The notes under the pieces are model-generated. The model did no database searches and was not told where the DNA came from. It saw only the letters and a list, made by a program, of their open reading frames with translations. The position numbers and the translations under genes were made by a program. From Clostridia bacterium (GTDB taxonomy: Bacteria; Bacillota; Clostridia; Oscillospirales; CAG-272), in NCBI GenBank assembly GCA_017382615.1, contig JAFNZX010000367.1, forward strand, positions 1 through 5,028: a stretch of DNA of 5,028 nt. The letters are read 5' to 3'. Positions 1-5,028 of the stretch are shown here, in pieces (within the stretch, counting starts at the first letter, position 1; each line of letters starts with the position of its first letter).

Positions 1-634
1 CCATGATCAGCTCTGCAACCGCTCCCGTCAATGCGCAGGTGGCGCATTGCAGCACCGTCCAGCAAAAGCCATCCCAAAAGATGGGCGCAAAGAATACGAA
101 CACGATCACGGAAAAGATGAAGTTATCCAGAAACTGTCCGATAAAGGTGGATACGTAGGTGCGCATGGCATAGGCGAGCTTGCCGTCCGGATTTTTGCGA
201 AAGGCTTTGCCTATTGTGTGATTGAGCAGATTATTGATGACGGCAGACGACAAAAACGCCACGGTGCTGCCAAGCAGCACGAACCACGTGCCGCCGAAAA
301 TGCTGTCAAACGCGGAATAATCGTTGGCATTGGATACAATGACGCTTGCCACGAAAAAGATCAGGCAGGTCAAAAGATTGATTGCCGCTGCGTGAATGGA
401 AATGATGGTGGATGCCTTGGGGCCGAAATGCTTGGTGATGATATCCATGCACATAAAGGACAGCCAGGAGATCAGAATGCCGCCGTCCAGCGCGATCCAG
501 TCCAGCTGTAAAAGCGTTTTATTGGCAAGCAGATTCATGCAGATGACGCTGACCGCAAACAAGGTTACTACCGTTGCAGGGATGGAGCGCAAGAGGATCT
601 TGGTTTCTTTGATGATTCGTTTGATATAGGTCAC
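1..634 (-). CDS. VUT/YhhQ-family transporter, probable queuosine precursor uptake (3' end off window)
   Basis: Integral membrane transporter of the Vut_1 (YhhQ, DUF165) family. E. coli YhhQ imports queuosine precursors (preQ0/preQ1) used for tRNA modification; applying that substrate here is inference from the family. 211 residues are visible. The C-terminus, probably only some tens of residues, lies beyond base 1. About six hydrophobic segments are seen, roughly at residues 19-36, 45-65, 76-101, 115-138, 160-183 and 188-210. Family-like landmarks are the DIITKHFGPKAS loop (64-75), GKAFRKNPDG (142-151) and the helix YVSTFIGQFLDNFIF (160-174), which matches the conserved ST..xQ..D pattern of YhhQ proteins. 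The start is GTG 634: a GGGAGGG ribosome binding site lies six bases upstream and the frame stays open to the edge. The gene has its own promoter and follows a terminator, so it looks independent of the membrane-protein gene upstream. Confidence 0.88.
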   Translation of the reverse strand, partial: MTYIKRIIKETKILLRSIPATVVTLFAVSVICMNLLANKTLLQLDWIALDGGILISWLSFMCMDIITKHFGPKASTIISIHAAAINLLTCLIFFVASVIVSNANDYSAFDSIFGGTWFVLLGSTVAFLSSAVINNLLNHTIGKAFRKNPDGKLAYAMRTYVSTFIGQFLDNFIFSVIVFVFFAPIFWDGFCWTVLQCATCALTGAVAELIM

Positions 635-640
635 GATGTT

Positions 641-647
641 CCCTCCC
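641..647 (-). promoter_or_regulatory. Ribosome binding site GGGAGGG for the VUT gene
   Basis: On the minus strand GGGAGGG lies six bases before GTG 634. This spacing supports the GTG as the real start. The first in-frame ATG is about 33 codons further in and would delete the first membrane segment. Confidence 0.8.
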
Positions 648-672
648 GGGGTGTCGTTTTGTTTCTTGGTTG

Positions 673-701
673 ATTATATCACAAAACCGCTGATTATTCA
701 A
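673..701 (-). promoter_or_regulatory. Sigma-A type promoter of the VUT gene
   Basis: Read on the minus strand: -35 TTGAAT (696-701), a 17-bp spacer, and -10 TATAAT (673-678). The expected transcription start is near 666, giving a leader of about 32 bases before GTG 634. That is too short for most riboswitches. Confidence 0.8.
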
Positions 702-717
702 TATCATTTTGCAAATT

Positions 718-756
718 TGAAGAAAAAGGAGCTGCCTTGCATAAAAGCAGCCCCTT
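718..756 (-). terminator. Rho-independent terminator of the membrane-protein gene
   Basis: On the minus strand AAGGGGCTGC (747-756) pairs with GCAGCTCCTT (726-735), a 10-bp stem with one G-U pair and an 11-base loop. A TTTTTCTTC tail follows. It lies about 25 bases past the stop codon of the 782-2209 gene. On the plus strand the stem has a mismatch and no T-run, so it works in the minus direction. Confidence 0.85.
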
Positions 757-781
757 GGGGGATTATTTTAGCGCTTTATAC

Positions 782-2209
782 TTAAGATGCATCGCTTTGC
801 TCTTCCTGCTTGGCTGGTGCAAAAGCATCCTCTGCGGGAGTATTCTCCGATGCAGGTGCTTGCTCGGAAGCAATTGCCTCATTGAGAGGCGCTTGCTTGA
901 CACAAACCAGCTTGTGAACCAGGATATAAGCGATCTCAAGTACGAGAATCAAAATTGCCATAGCAAGGCAAAGAGTCGCCTTGGTTTGTGCGGTTTCCAT
1001 CCTTTCGATATCTCTTTCAACACCCTTGATCTCAAATTCAGCCTTGGCGATTTCCTTACGCAACGCGTCAGCCTGCTCGCCCTGCGCACTCACAAGCTGT
1101 GTCTGCAAAGTTTCGATCTGCGTTTTTTTCGCGTTGCAAGCAGTTTGAAGCGCATCGTATTCTGCCTTTTCAGACGAGCCATCCACCAGATACGCGGTAT
1201 AGCAGGTCTTGAAAATACCCTGCTCATAGGATTCTGCTTGCGCTTGCTTGTCGGGCGCGTTGAGCGCAACGGGTACAACGGCAACCACCAACAGGATGAT
1301 CACCATAGTAAGAAGCGATTTGCTTTCCATGACCTTTTTTCTCTTAGGCGTCTTGTACTCGAGTCTTTCGATCATAGGCGCCAGCGTTGCAAAGCAGAAC
1401 ACGGTACCGAAAACGGTCAGCGCATAGCTTACCCATCTGAAAATGATGGTTGCCGCAGCGGCTGTGGAGGAAGGATCTGCCTTCCCCTGCTGCAACAATG
1501 CACCCTGATAAGCATTCAGAAACGTTTCATAGTTCCCGGCAAAGTAGGAATACAGCTGCGGAGCACTGAAGTTTGCCAGCATAACGAGGATCGCGCAGAT
1601 GCTTACCAGCGTCAGCGACTGCTTGACGATCACGCCCACTCTGTCGTTTCCTGCACATACAGCGGATTTCACGGCGCGCAGCAAAATGGCAATCGCTGCC
1701 GCGATGCACACCACGATCATACCGTTTCCGACAGATATGGCGTACGTGCCGCCCAAAAACCTTTCCACCAGCAACGGCAAAAAAATCGCTATAGGGAACG
1801 CAACGAACGGAAAGCCTTCTGCGTGGCTGATCAGCTTTTCCACGTCATCCTTTTTCAAGTAGACAAAAAATTGGATCAACTTGACAACAAAGGTTATCAG
1901 AATGATCATGGGGAAAATCAGGGAGAACAGAAGCAGAAAGAAAATCGATGCCCCCGACAATCCGATCACAAAAATTTCAAAGGGATCGCCCGATGCAATC
2001 AAGGCAGGGGCTTCGACTGCAAGCTTCATGGTTACGTTCAGCAACGTAACGTAAGACGAAAACTCGGTAAAGCTCCCCAGCGTAGTATCAAGCTCGGGAT
2101 CTTCAAATTTCAGAACGGGAAACATCGCGCTGATTGTCAGTAACGCAGCCAAAAGGATCAATCCCGTTGCATATAGCTTTCGCAACATTTTCTTGTTTTT
2201 TTCAGACAT
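782..2209 (-). CDS. Multi-pass membrane protein with coiled-coil domain, unknown function
   Basis: I do not recognise a family. The 475-residue protein has hydrophobic segments near residues 14-34, 78-116 (long enough for one long or two short helices), 133-150, 157-178, 195-214, 254-278, 298-317 and 410-432. Between the last two is a loop of about 90 residues. Its part from about 346 to 408 is rich in Glu, Lys, Gln and Ala and looks like an alpha-helical coiled coil. The tail (about 437-475) is acidic, rich in Ala, Pro and Glu, and probably disordered. The start is placed at ATG 2209 (MSEKNKKML). An in-frame ATG at 2308 also exists, but the promoter lies inside that extension, and AAAGGGG sits eight bases before 2209. 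The first segment could be an uncleaved signal anchor. The gene is a single-gene unit with its own consensus promoter and terminator. A sensor, scaffold or envelope role is possible, but nothing seen decides it. Confidence 0.85.
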   Translation of the reverse strand: MSEKNKKMLRKLYATGLILLAALLTISAMFPVLKFEDPELDTTLGSFTEFSSYVTLLNVTMKLAVEAPALIASGDPFEIFVIGLSGASIFFLLLFSLIFPMIILITFVVKLIQFFVYLKKDDVEKLISHAEGFPFVAFPIAIFLPLLVERFLGGTYAISVGNGMIVVCIAAAIAILLRAVKSAVCAGNDRVGVIVKQSLTLVSICAILVMLANFSAPQLYSYFAGNYETFLNAYQGALLQQGKADPSSTAAAATIIFRWVSYALTVFGTVFCFATLAPMIERLEYKTPKRKKVMESKSLLTMVIILLVVAVVPVALNAPDKQAQAESYEQGIFKTCYTAYLVDGSSEKAEYDALQTACNAKKTQIETLQTQLVSAQGEQADALRKEIAKAEFEIKGVERDIERMETAQTKATLCLAMAILILVLEIAYILVHKLVCVKQAPLNEAIASEQAPASENTPAEDAFAPAKQEEQSDAS

Positions 2210-2217
2210 ATTCAAAG

Positions 2218-2224
2218 CCCCTTT
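2218..2224 (-). promoter_or_regulatory. Ribosome binding site AAAGGGG setting the start at 2209
   Basis: On the minus strand AAAGGGG lies eight bases before ATG 2209. It is a weaker match to the anti-SD sequence than other sites in the window. It lies downstream of the promoter, unlike the alternative ATG at 2308. Confidence 0.6.
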
Positions 2225-2242
2225 CGATTGGTAGATAAACCC

Positions 2243-2271
2243 ATTATATACCCTGCTCACATATTTGTCAA
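2243..2271 (-). promoter_or_regulatory. Perfect-consensus sigma-A promoter of the membrane-protein gene
   Basis: On the minus strand: -35 TTGACA (2266-2271), a 17-bp spacer, and -10 TATAAT (2243-2248), exact matches to consensus at both boxes. Transcription should begin near 2236, giving a leader of about 27 bases. This excludes the longer reading frame starting at 2308. Confidence 0.9.
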
Positions 2272-2311
2272 TAAGCCTATATGCCCATTTTTCATTTTTC
2301 TTTTGCATACT

Positions 2312-2356
2312 AAGAAAAAATGCCGATGAGGACCGCCACAGGCAACCTCACCGGCA
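2312..2356 (-). terminator. Rho-independent terminator of the XRE/zinc-ribbon gene
   Basis: On the minus strand TGCCGGTGAGG (2346-2356) pairs with CCTCATCGGCA (2321-2331), an 11-bp stem with one G-U pair and a 14-base loop. The sequence TTTTTTCTT follows. The hairpin begins five bases past the stop codon at 2361-2363. It should insulate the promoter at 2243-2271 from transcription of the regulator gene. Confidence 0.88.
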
Positions 2357-2360
2357 AGAT

Positions 2361-3017
2361 TTATCTTTTCTTGTACACAACCAACTCGGGATTTTCGCCG
2401 TTTTCCTCGTAACGGCAGATCAAAAGGAAATCCATATTCCCTGCAATGCCGTAACACACGCCTGCCTCTCCTTCCAGCTGGCTGCCAAGATACGTGGCAT
2501 TGTCGTCAAGAAATTTCACATTCACGCCACTCGGTAGCGTGTATTCCATATTGATAAACGCACCCGAAAGCACGTTGAGCTGCGTGACAGAGGGTAACCC
2601 CTCGAGCTCTAAAAGCGCATTGAATTCTTTGACCAGCTGTTGCTTGAACTCTTCGAACCGTTCTCTGCCTCCGATCTCAACGTACCGCTTCCATGCATCC
2701 AGCGTATATTCGCCATCAGCATAGCACCATTTGCAGTAGTCCTCGTTCAGAAATCCGTCCTTTTCGCGGCTGATAAATGCGTCCTCCAAGGGCATGCCGC
2801 AGCATGTGCAATACAGTGCTGTCGGTGAGCCGAGCAGCGTGTTGATCGATACCCCAAACAGCCCCGAAAGCAATTTCAGCGTTTCGGTATTGGGCACGGT
2901 CTCACCGTTCTCCCAGCGCGATACCGCCTGCCGCGTGACGTATACCTTTTCTGCAAGCTCCTCTTGCGAAAGTCCCATTTTTGTGCGCAGATCATAAATA
3001 ACGTTTTTTGTTTCCAT
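2361..3017 (-). CDS. XRE-family transcriptional regulator with zinc ribbon
   Basis: Cytoplasmic DNA-binding regulator of 218 residues. The N-terminus (about 5-60) is a Cro/C1-type helix-turn-helix: LSQEELAEKVYVTRQAVSRW (16-35), followed by ENGETVPN, is a textbook match. A four-cysteine zinc ribbon follows (about 69-105): C70-x-x-C73 with the CGMPL signature, and C95-x-x-C98 in the NEDYCKWCYADG block. This resembles the Zn_ribbon_2 domain common in clostridial XRE proteins. An extra Cys72 sits between the first pair. The C-terminal part (about 110-218) has an amphipathic helix and then a probable beta-rich domain with FLDDNATYLGSQLE (169-182) and MDFLLICRY (195-203); its ligand is unknown. GGAGGG lies five bases before ATG 3017. 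The gene is divergent from the 3155-4719 operon over a shared regulatory region, so control of itself and that operon is a reasonable inference. Confidence 0.92.
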   Translation of the reverse strand: METKNVIYDLRTKMGLSQEELAEKVYVTRQAVSRWENGETVPNTETLKLLSGLFGVSINTLLGSPTALYCTCCGMPLEDAFISREKDGFLNEDYCKWCYADGEYTLDAWKRYVEIGGRERFEEFKQQLVKEFNALLELEGLPSVTQLNVLSGAFINMEYTLPSGVNVKFLDDNATYLGSQLEGEAGVCYGIAGNMDFLLICRYEENGENPELVVYKKR

Positions 3018-3022
3018 ACATT

Positions 3023-3028
3023 CCCTCC
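3023..3028 (-). promoter_or_regulatory. Ribosome binding site GGAGGG for the XRE regulator
   Basis: On the minus strand GGAGGG lies five bases before ATG 3017. It supports the start that keeps the full helix-turn-helix. Confidence 0.8.
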
Positions 3029-3046
3029 ATACGTGTCATTGGCATG

Positions 3047-3075
3047 ATTGTATCATATTTTTGTACGTTTGGCAA
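3047..3075 (-). promoter_or_regulatory. Promoter of the XRE regulator gene
   Basis: On the minus strand: -35 TTGCCA (3070-3075), a 17-bp spacer, and -10 TACAAT (3047-3052), preceded by TGA, giving an extended -10 (TGn). The transcript should start near 3040, giving a leader of about 23 bases. Confidence 0.82.
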
Positions 3076-3100
3076 GCAACCTGCTGTTGCGGGGTTGCAA
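3072..3100. promoter_or_regulatory. Candidate operator between divergent promoters
   Basis: Inverted repeat GCAACC (3076-3081) and GGTTGC (3093-3098), centres 17 bp apart. A second, nested pair is GCAAC (3076-3080) and GTTGC (3086-3090). Together with GCAA at 3072-3075 this makes four GCAA(C)/GTTGC half-sites in 27 bp. The array overlaps the -35 box of the rightward promoter and overlaps or abuts that of the leftward promoter. A protein bound here could block both, and the divergent XRE protein is the obvious candidate. The repeat is seen directly; binding is inference. Confidence 0.5.
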
Positions 3101-3123
3101 TATTCACAAAATTATGTTACAAT
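3095..3123 (+). promoter_or_regulatory. Promoter of the 3155-4719 operon
   Basis: -35 TTGCAA (3095-3100), a 17-bp spacer, and -10 TACAAT (3118-3123), preceded by TGT, giving an extended -10. The transcript should start near 3130, about 25 bases before the ATG. Its -10 hexamer and spacer length match those of the divergent regulator promoter. Confidence 0.82.
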
Positions 3124-3140
3124 GATATAACAAGATCAAA

Positions 3141-3147
3141 AAGGAGG
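3141..3147 (+). promoter_or_regulatory. Ribosome binding site AAGGAGG for the 302-residue protein
   Basis: A near-perfect Shine-Dalgarno sequence seven bases before ATG 3155. It fixes the start and suggests efficient translation. Confidence 0.88.
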
Positions 3148-3154
3148 ACTTATT

Positions 3155-4063
3155 ATGCTCGAATTAAAGCAATGCTGCTCGGTACCCTTTCCCGAAAAGC
3201 TGTTTGAAGCGTATGAGATCAAGGACAACGTCATCTATGCAAACGTAAACGCTTCAAAGGTAATAGATATGATCAAGCGTTTTGTTTGTATGCACGATGA
3301 GCCCGTATTTTTTATTCTGGAGCTGCCGCGCAAGGACTATGACGGCATTACCGAATCCAAGACCCTCAAGAATGCGCCCGAAGATTTTGACGTTTACTAT
3401 ATGGATGGTATGGATGCACAAAACGCCTGCAATTGTCTGGATGCCATTGGCGCTTTCCTTGTGGGTGACGGTATGAACACCTTTGGGTTTGGCTGCCATC
3501 AGTCACAAGAGGAAATCCTGTTTGGCAAATACAACGTCATGACTCTTTTTGCAAAAGATCCCGATGCTTACCGCCCTTTCATGGAAAGCTTTGAAATTCC
3601 GTATACCGATAAGCTGATCACCGCCTGGGATACGTTTGATGCACAGCATCCCGGTGAATGCGAGCTCTGCATTTCCCCCAATACGGGCAAGACCATCTAC
3701 GACATTCCCGAACTGTACAAAGACTTCGGCATGTATTTATACGAGGAGCGCAAGGAATACCGGGACGGCATCGAGAAGCCCATCACGTATGACGAGCTGA
3801 TCGGGAAGGTATTGCTGGTTGGCATTACATATTACACAAGTGATGACCAATTCATTGAGCAAAAGCAATTATACGGAACCGTGACAGAGGTAACCAAGGC
3901 ACTGATCCGAATCAAACAAAAGGACGGCACGGAATTTACGCTGCCTTCGGATCTCAGCTCAACCAAAAGGGCGCGTCCGGGTGAATATAAACTGCGTTCC
4001 ACGGGAGAAGTCGTGGTCGATCCCGATTTTCTGGCTACGTGGAACCTCTACAAAGGAGAATGA
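3155..4063 (+). CDS. Conserved-looking protein of unknown function, first gene of operon with GNAT
   Basis: A soluble protein of 302 residues with no signal peptide or membrane segment, so probably cytoplasmic. I cannot assign a named family. It appears to have two parts. The N-terminal part (about 1-205) is mixed alpha/beta, with a hydrophobic strand VFFILELP (51-58), a run GDGMNTFGFGCHQSQEEI (104-121) and FGKYNVMTLFAKDP (123-136). The C-terminal part (about 210-297) looks like a compact beta-barrel: ELIGKVLLVGITYY (214-227), EQKQLYGTVTEVTKALIRIK (235-254), FTLPSDLSS (261-269), then GEYKLRSTGEVVVDPDFLATW (276-296). I recall this C-terminal pattern from uncharacterised bacterial proteins, but not a function. 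There are eight cysteines, including C169-x-x-C172, but no recognisable metal site. The gene is cotranscribed with the acetyltransferase two bases downstream and is divergent from the XRE regulator. Confidence 0.85.
   Translation: MLELKQCCSVPFPEKLFEAYEIKDNVIYANVNASKVIDMIKRFVCMHDEPVFFILELPRKDYDGITESKTLKNAPEDFDVYYMDGMDAQNACNCLDAIGAFLVGDGMNTFGFGCHQSQEEILFGKYNVMTLFAKDPDAYRPFMESFEIPYTDKLITAWDTFDAQHPGECELCISPNTGKTIYDIPELYKDFGMYLYEERKEYRDGIEKPITYDELIGKVLLVGITYYTSDDQFIEQKQLYGTVTEVTKALIRIKQKDGTEFTLPSDLSSTKRARPGEYKLRSTGEVVVDPDFLATWNLYKGE
4052..4058 (+). promoter_or_regulatory. Ribosome binding site AAAGGAG setting the GNAT start
   Basis: It lies within the last codons of the upstream gene, seven bases before ATG 4066. 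In-frame ATGs at 4039 (before the site) and 4060 (one base after it) are badly placed, so 4066 is preferred. Confidence 0.85.
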
Positions 4064-4065
4064 CT

Positions 4066-4719
4066 ATGGACAACATCAAAATTCGTCTTGAAACCGAAAA
4101 GGATTACAGAGCAGTTGAAGAATTGACGCGCAAGGCTTTCTGGAACGTGTACAAGCCCGGTGCGGACGAGCATTATTTTGTGCACATGATGCGAAATCAC
4201 CCCGATTTTATTCCCGAGCTTGCATTTGTGCTGGAAAAGGACGGAGAGATCATTGGCAACATCATGTACACCAAGGCTTGGCTGGAGGATGAGGACGGCG
4301 TGCGCAAGGAGATCCTTTCGTTTGGCCCGCTTTGCGTTGCTCCCGCATATCAGCGTCAAAAGCTTGGCAAGATTCTGATCGAGCACTCGTTTGAGGTAGC
4401 GCGCAGCATGGGGTATGACGTGAATATCAACTTCGGCAATCCCGGCAACTACGTCAGCCGCGGATTTGTCAGCTGCAAGAAGAAAAACGTAAGCTTTGTA
4501 AGACCCGGCAATTATCCCACCGCGCTGCTTGTTTGCGAGCTGGTGCCGGGCGCGCTTGAAGGAAAAGCGTGGATGTATATTCCCTCCACCGCTGCAGATT
4601 GCTGTGAGGACGAGGCTGCCGTGGCGGCATTTGATGCAACCTTCCCCGAAAAGGAAAAGAAATGGATGCCCAGCCAGGAGGAGTTTTACATTTACAGCCA
4701 TTCCTCTGTTGTCAGATAA
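4066..4719 (+). CDS. GNAT-family N-acetyltransferase (YhbS-like)
   Basis: Predicted cytoplasmic acetyl-CoA-dependent N-acetyltransferase of 217 residues; the substrate is unknown. The GNAT fold is visible in order: N-terminal IKIRLETEKDYRAVEELTRKAF (4-25), strands LAFVLEKDGEIIGNIMYTKA (52-71), motif A with strand LSFGPLCVAPAYQ (84-96) and acetyl-CoA loop QRQKLG (96-101) followed by helix KILIEHSFEVARSMG, then FGNPGNYVSRGF (123-134), a block typical of YhbS-like members. The usual Q-x-x-G-x-G loop reads Q-x-x-K-x-G, with Lys99 replacing the first glycine. The C-terminal extension past about 150 ends in PSQEEFYIYSHS (202-213), as in clostridial relatives I recall. The start at 4066 is chosen by the ribosome binding site. 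The two-base gap after the upstream stop points to translational coupling with the 302-residue protein. Confidence 0.9.
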   Translation: MDNIKIRLETEKDYRAVEELTRKAFWNVYKPGADEHYFVHMMRNHPDFIPELAFVLEKDGEIIGNIMYTKAWLEDEDGVRKEILSFGPLCVAPAYQRQKLGKILIEHSFEVARSMGYDVNINFGNPGNYVSRGFVSCKKKNVSFVRPGNYPTALLVCELVPGALEGKAWMYIPSTAADCCEDEAAVAAFDATFPEKEKKWMPSQEEFYIYSHSSVVR

Positions 4720-4723
4720 TAGT

Positions 4724-4760
4724 AAACCGCCGATGAGCAAGCCCTCATCGGCGGTTTTGT
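4724..4760 (+). terminator. Strong hairpin terminator between convergent genes
   Basis: AAACCGCCGATGAG (4724-4737) pairs perfectly with CTCATCGGCGGTTT (4744-4757), a 14-bp stem with a 6-base loop, followed by TTTTGTCTT. It lies five bases after the GNAT stop. It probably also slows transcription of the converging minus-strand gene, although that side has only TTT, which is part of the stem. Confidence 0.93.
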
Positions 4761-4761
4761 C

Positions 4762-5028
4762 TTATTGATATTGATCTGTCCACTCTTGTCTTGTCATGCG
4801 GTAAACAAAATGCGGCGTGCCGTCATCGTCATATTGCTTGATGCGCGTCATGCCGATTGAGGCAGCGGTTGAGTACGAGGCAACGTTGGTGCAGGTCATG
4901 TAGGAATACACCGCATCAAAATCGGTATGCGTAAAGCACCAATCACGCACAGCCCTTGCCGCTTCTTTCGCATACCCTCGACGCCAATGGCGCTTGTTTA
5001 CATGATACCCGATCTCGGGCAGCCACGC
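4762..5028 (-). CDS. GNAT acetyltransferase, RimJ/RimL-like, C-terminal part (5' end off window)
   Basis: The frame is open from the window's right edge to the TAA at 4762-4764, giving 88 visible residues. The first visible residues, AWLPEIGYHVNKRHWRRGYA, contain the acetyl-CoA-binding motif R-R-G-Y-A, followed by helix KEAARAVRDWCF. Then come the strand DAVYSYMTCTNVASYSTAASIGM, which carries the N-xx-S block typical of the RimJ/RimL type (Acetyltransf_3), and a last strand GTPHFVYRMTRQEW. The family usually has about 170-185 residues, so roughly half is missing on the N-terminal side. It probably acetylates an amino group on a small molecule or protein; the substrate is unknown. It converges on the terminator shared with the other GNAT gene and is not close to it in sequence. 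An internal GTG at 4950 is not the start, because the motif lies upstream of it. Confidence 0.87.
   Translation of the reverse strand, partial: AWLPEIGYHVNKRHWRRGYAKEAARAVRDWCFTHTDFDAVYSYMTCTNVASYSTAASIGMTRIKQYDDDGTPHFVYRMTRQEWTDQYQ

Noticed and set aside
635..672. A preQ1 riboswitch ahead of the probable queuosine-precursor transporter
   Set aside because: The predicted leader is about 32 bases and shows neither the class I hairpin with A-rich tail nor room for larger classes. The only self-complementary sequence is a short GC run at the ribosome binding site.
737..2143. A 468-residue open frame on the plus strand opposite the membrane-protein gene
   Set aside because: Its translation is rich in Arg, His, Cys and Gln with no domain, and it starts inside a terminator hairpin with no ribosome binding site. 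The minus-strand gene has a promoter, terminator and membrane segments. It is a shadow.
2210..2308. A 33-residue N-terminal extension of the membrane protein from ATG 2308
   Set aside because: The consensus promoter at 2243-2271 lies inside it, so the transcript starts after that ATG.
4039..4065. An earlier GNAT start at 4039 or 4060
   Set aside because: The AAAGGAG site at 4052-4058 fits only ATG 4066. The earlier start would overlap the upstream gene and add residues outside the fold.
2361..4719. A toxin-antitoxin system of the GNAT-toxin type
   Set aside because: GNAT toxins of the TacT type are about 160-175 residues and sit next to a small ribbon-helix-helix antitoxin. Here the GNAT is 217 residues with a YhbS-like extension, and its partner is a 302-residue protein without a DNA-binding motif.
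4048..4740. A 230-residue open frame on the minus strand opposite the GNAT gene
   Set aside because: The GNAT fold on the plus strand is clear. The antisense frame begins within the terminator and has no recognisable domain.

Overview
The window looks like chromosomal DNA from a low-to-medium GC Firmicute, probably a gut-type Clostridium relative. The basis is near-consensus sigma-A promoters with 17-bp spacers, strong GGAGG-type ribosome binding sites, U-tailed hairpin terminators, and proteins of clostridial type (an XRE regulator with a zinc ribbon, a Vut_1 transporter, a YhbS-like acetyltransferase). The taxonomic call is inference. I see no mobile element, CRISPR array, tRNA or rRNA.

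Layout, left to right. (1) 1-634, minus strand: a VUT/YhhQ-type transporter, probably for a queuosine precursor. It starts at GTG 634, runs off the left edge, and has its own promoter. (2) 782-2209, minus: a 475-residue multi-pass membrane protein of unknown function. It has a coiled-coil domain before its last membrane segment, a fully consensus promoter upstream and a hairpin terminator downstream. (3) 2361-3017, minus: an XRE-family regulator with a four-cysteine zinc ribbon and its own terminator. (4) 3155-4063, plus: a 302-residue protein of unknown function, divergent from the regulator. (5) 4066-4719, plus: a GNAT N-acetyltransferase two bases after gene 4, evidently in the same operon, ending in a strong hairpin terminator. 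(6) 4762-5028, minus: the C-terminal 88 residues of a second, RimJ/RimL-like GNAT acetyltransferase converging on that terminator.

The best candidate for a small functional unit is genes 3-5. The regulator and the two-gene operon are transcribed divergently from back-to-back promoters whose -35 boxes are 19 bp apart. Both promoters have a TACAAT -10, a TGn extension and a 17-bp spacer. A nested GCAAC/GTTGC inverted-repeat array lies between and over the -35 boxes, as expected for an operator that controls both directions. The signal that the zinc-ribbon regulator senses, the role of the 302-residue protein and the acetylated substrate cannot be read from the sequence.
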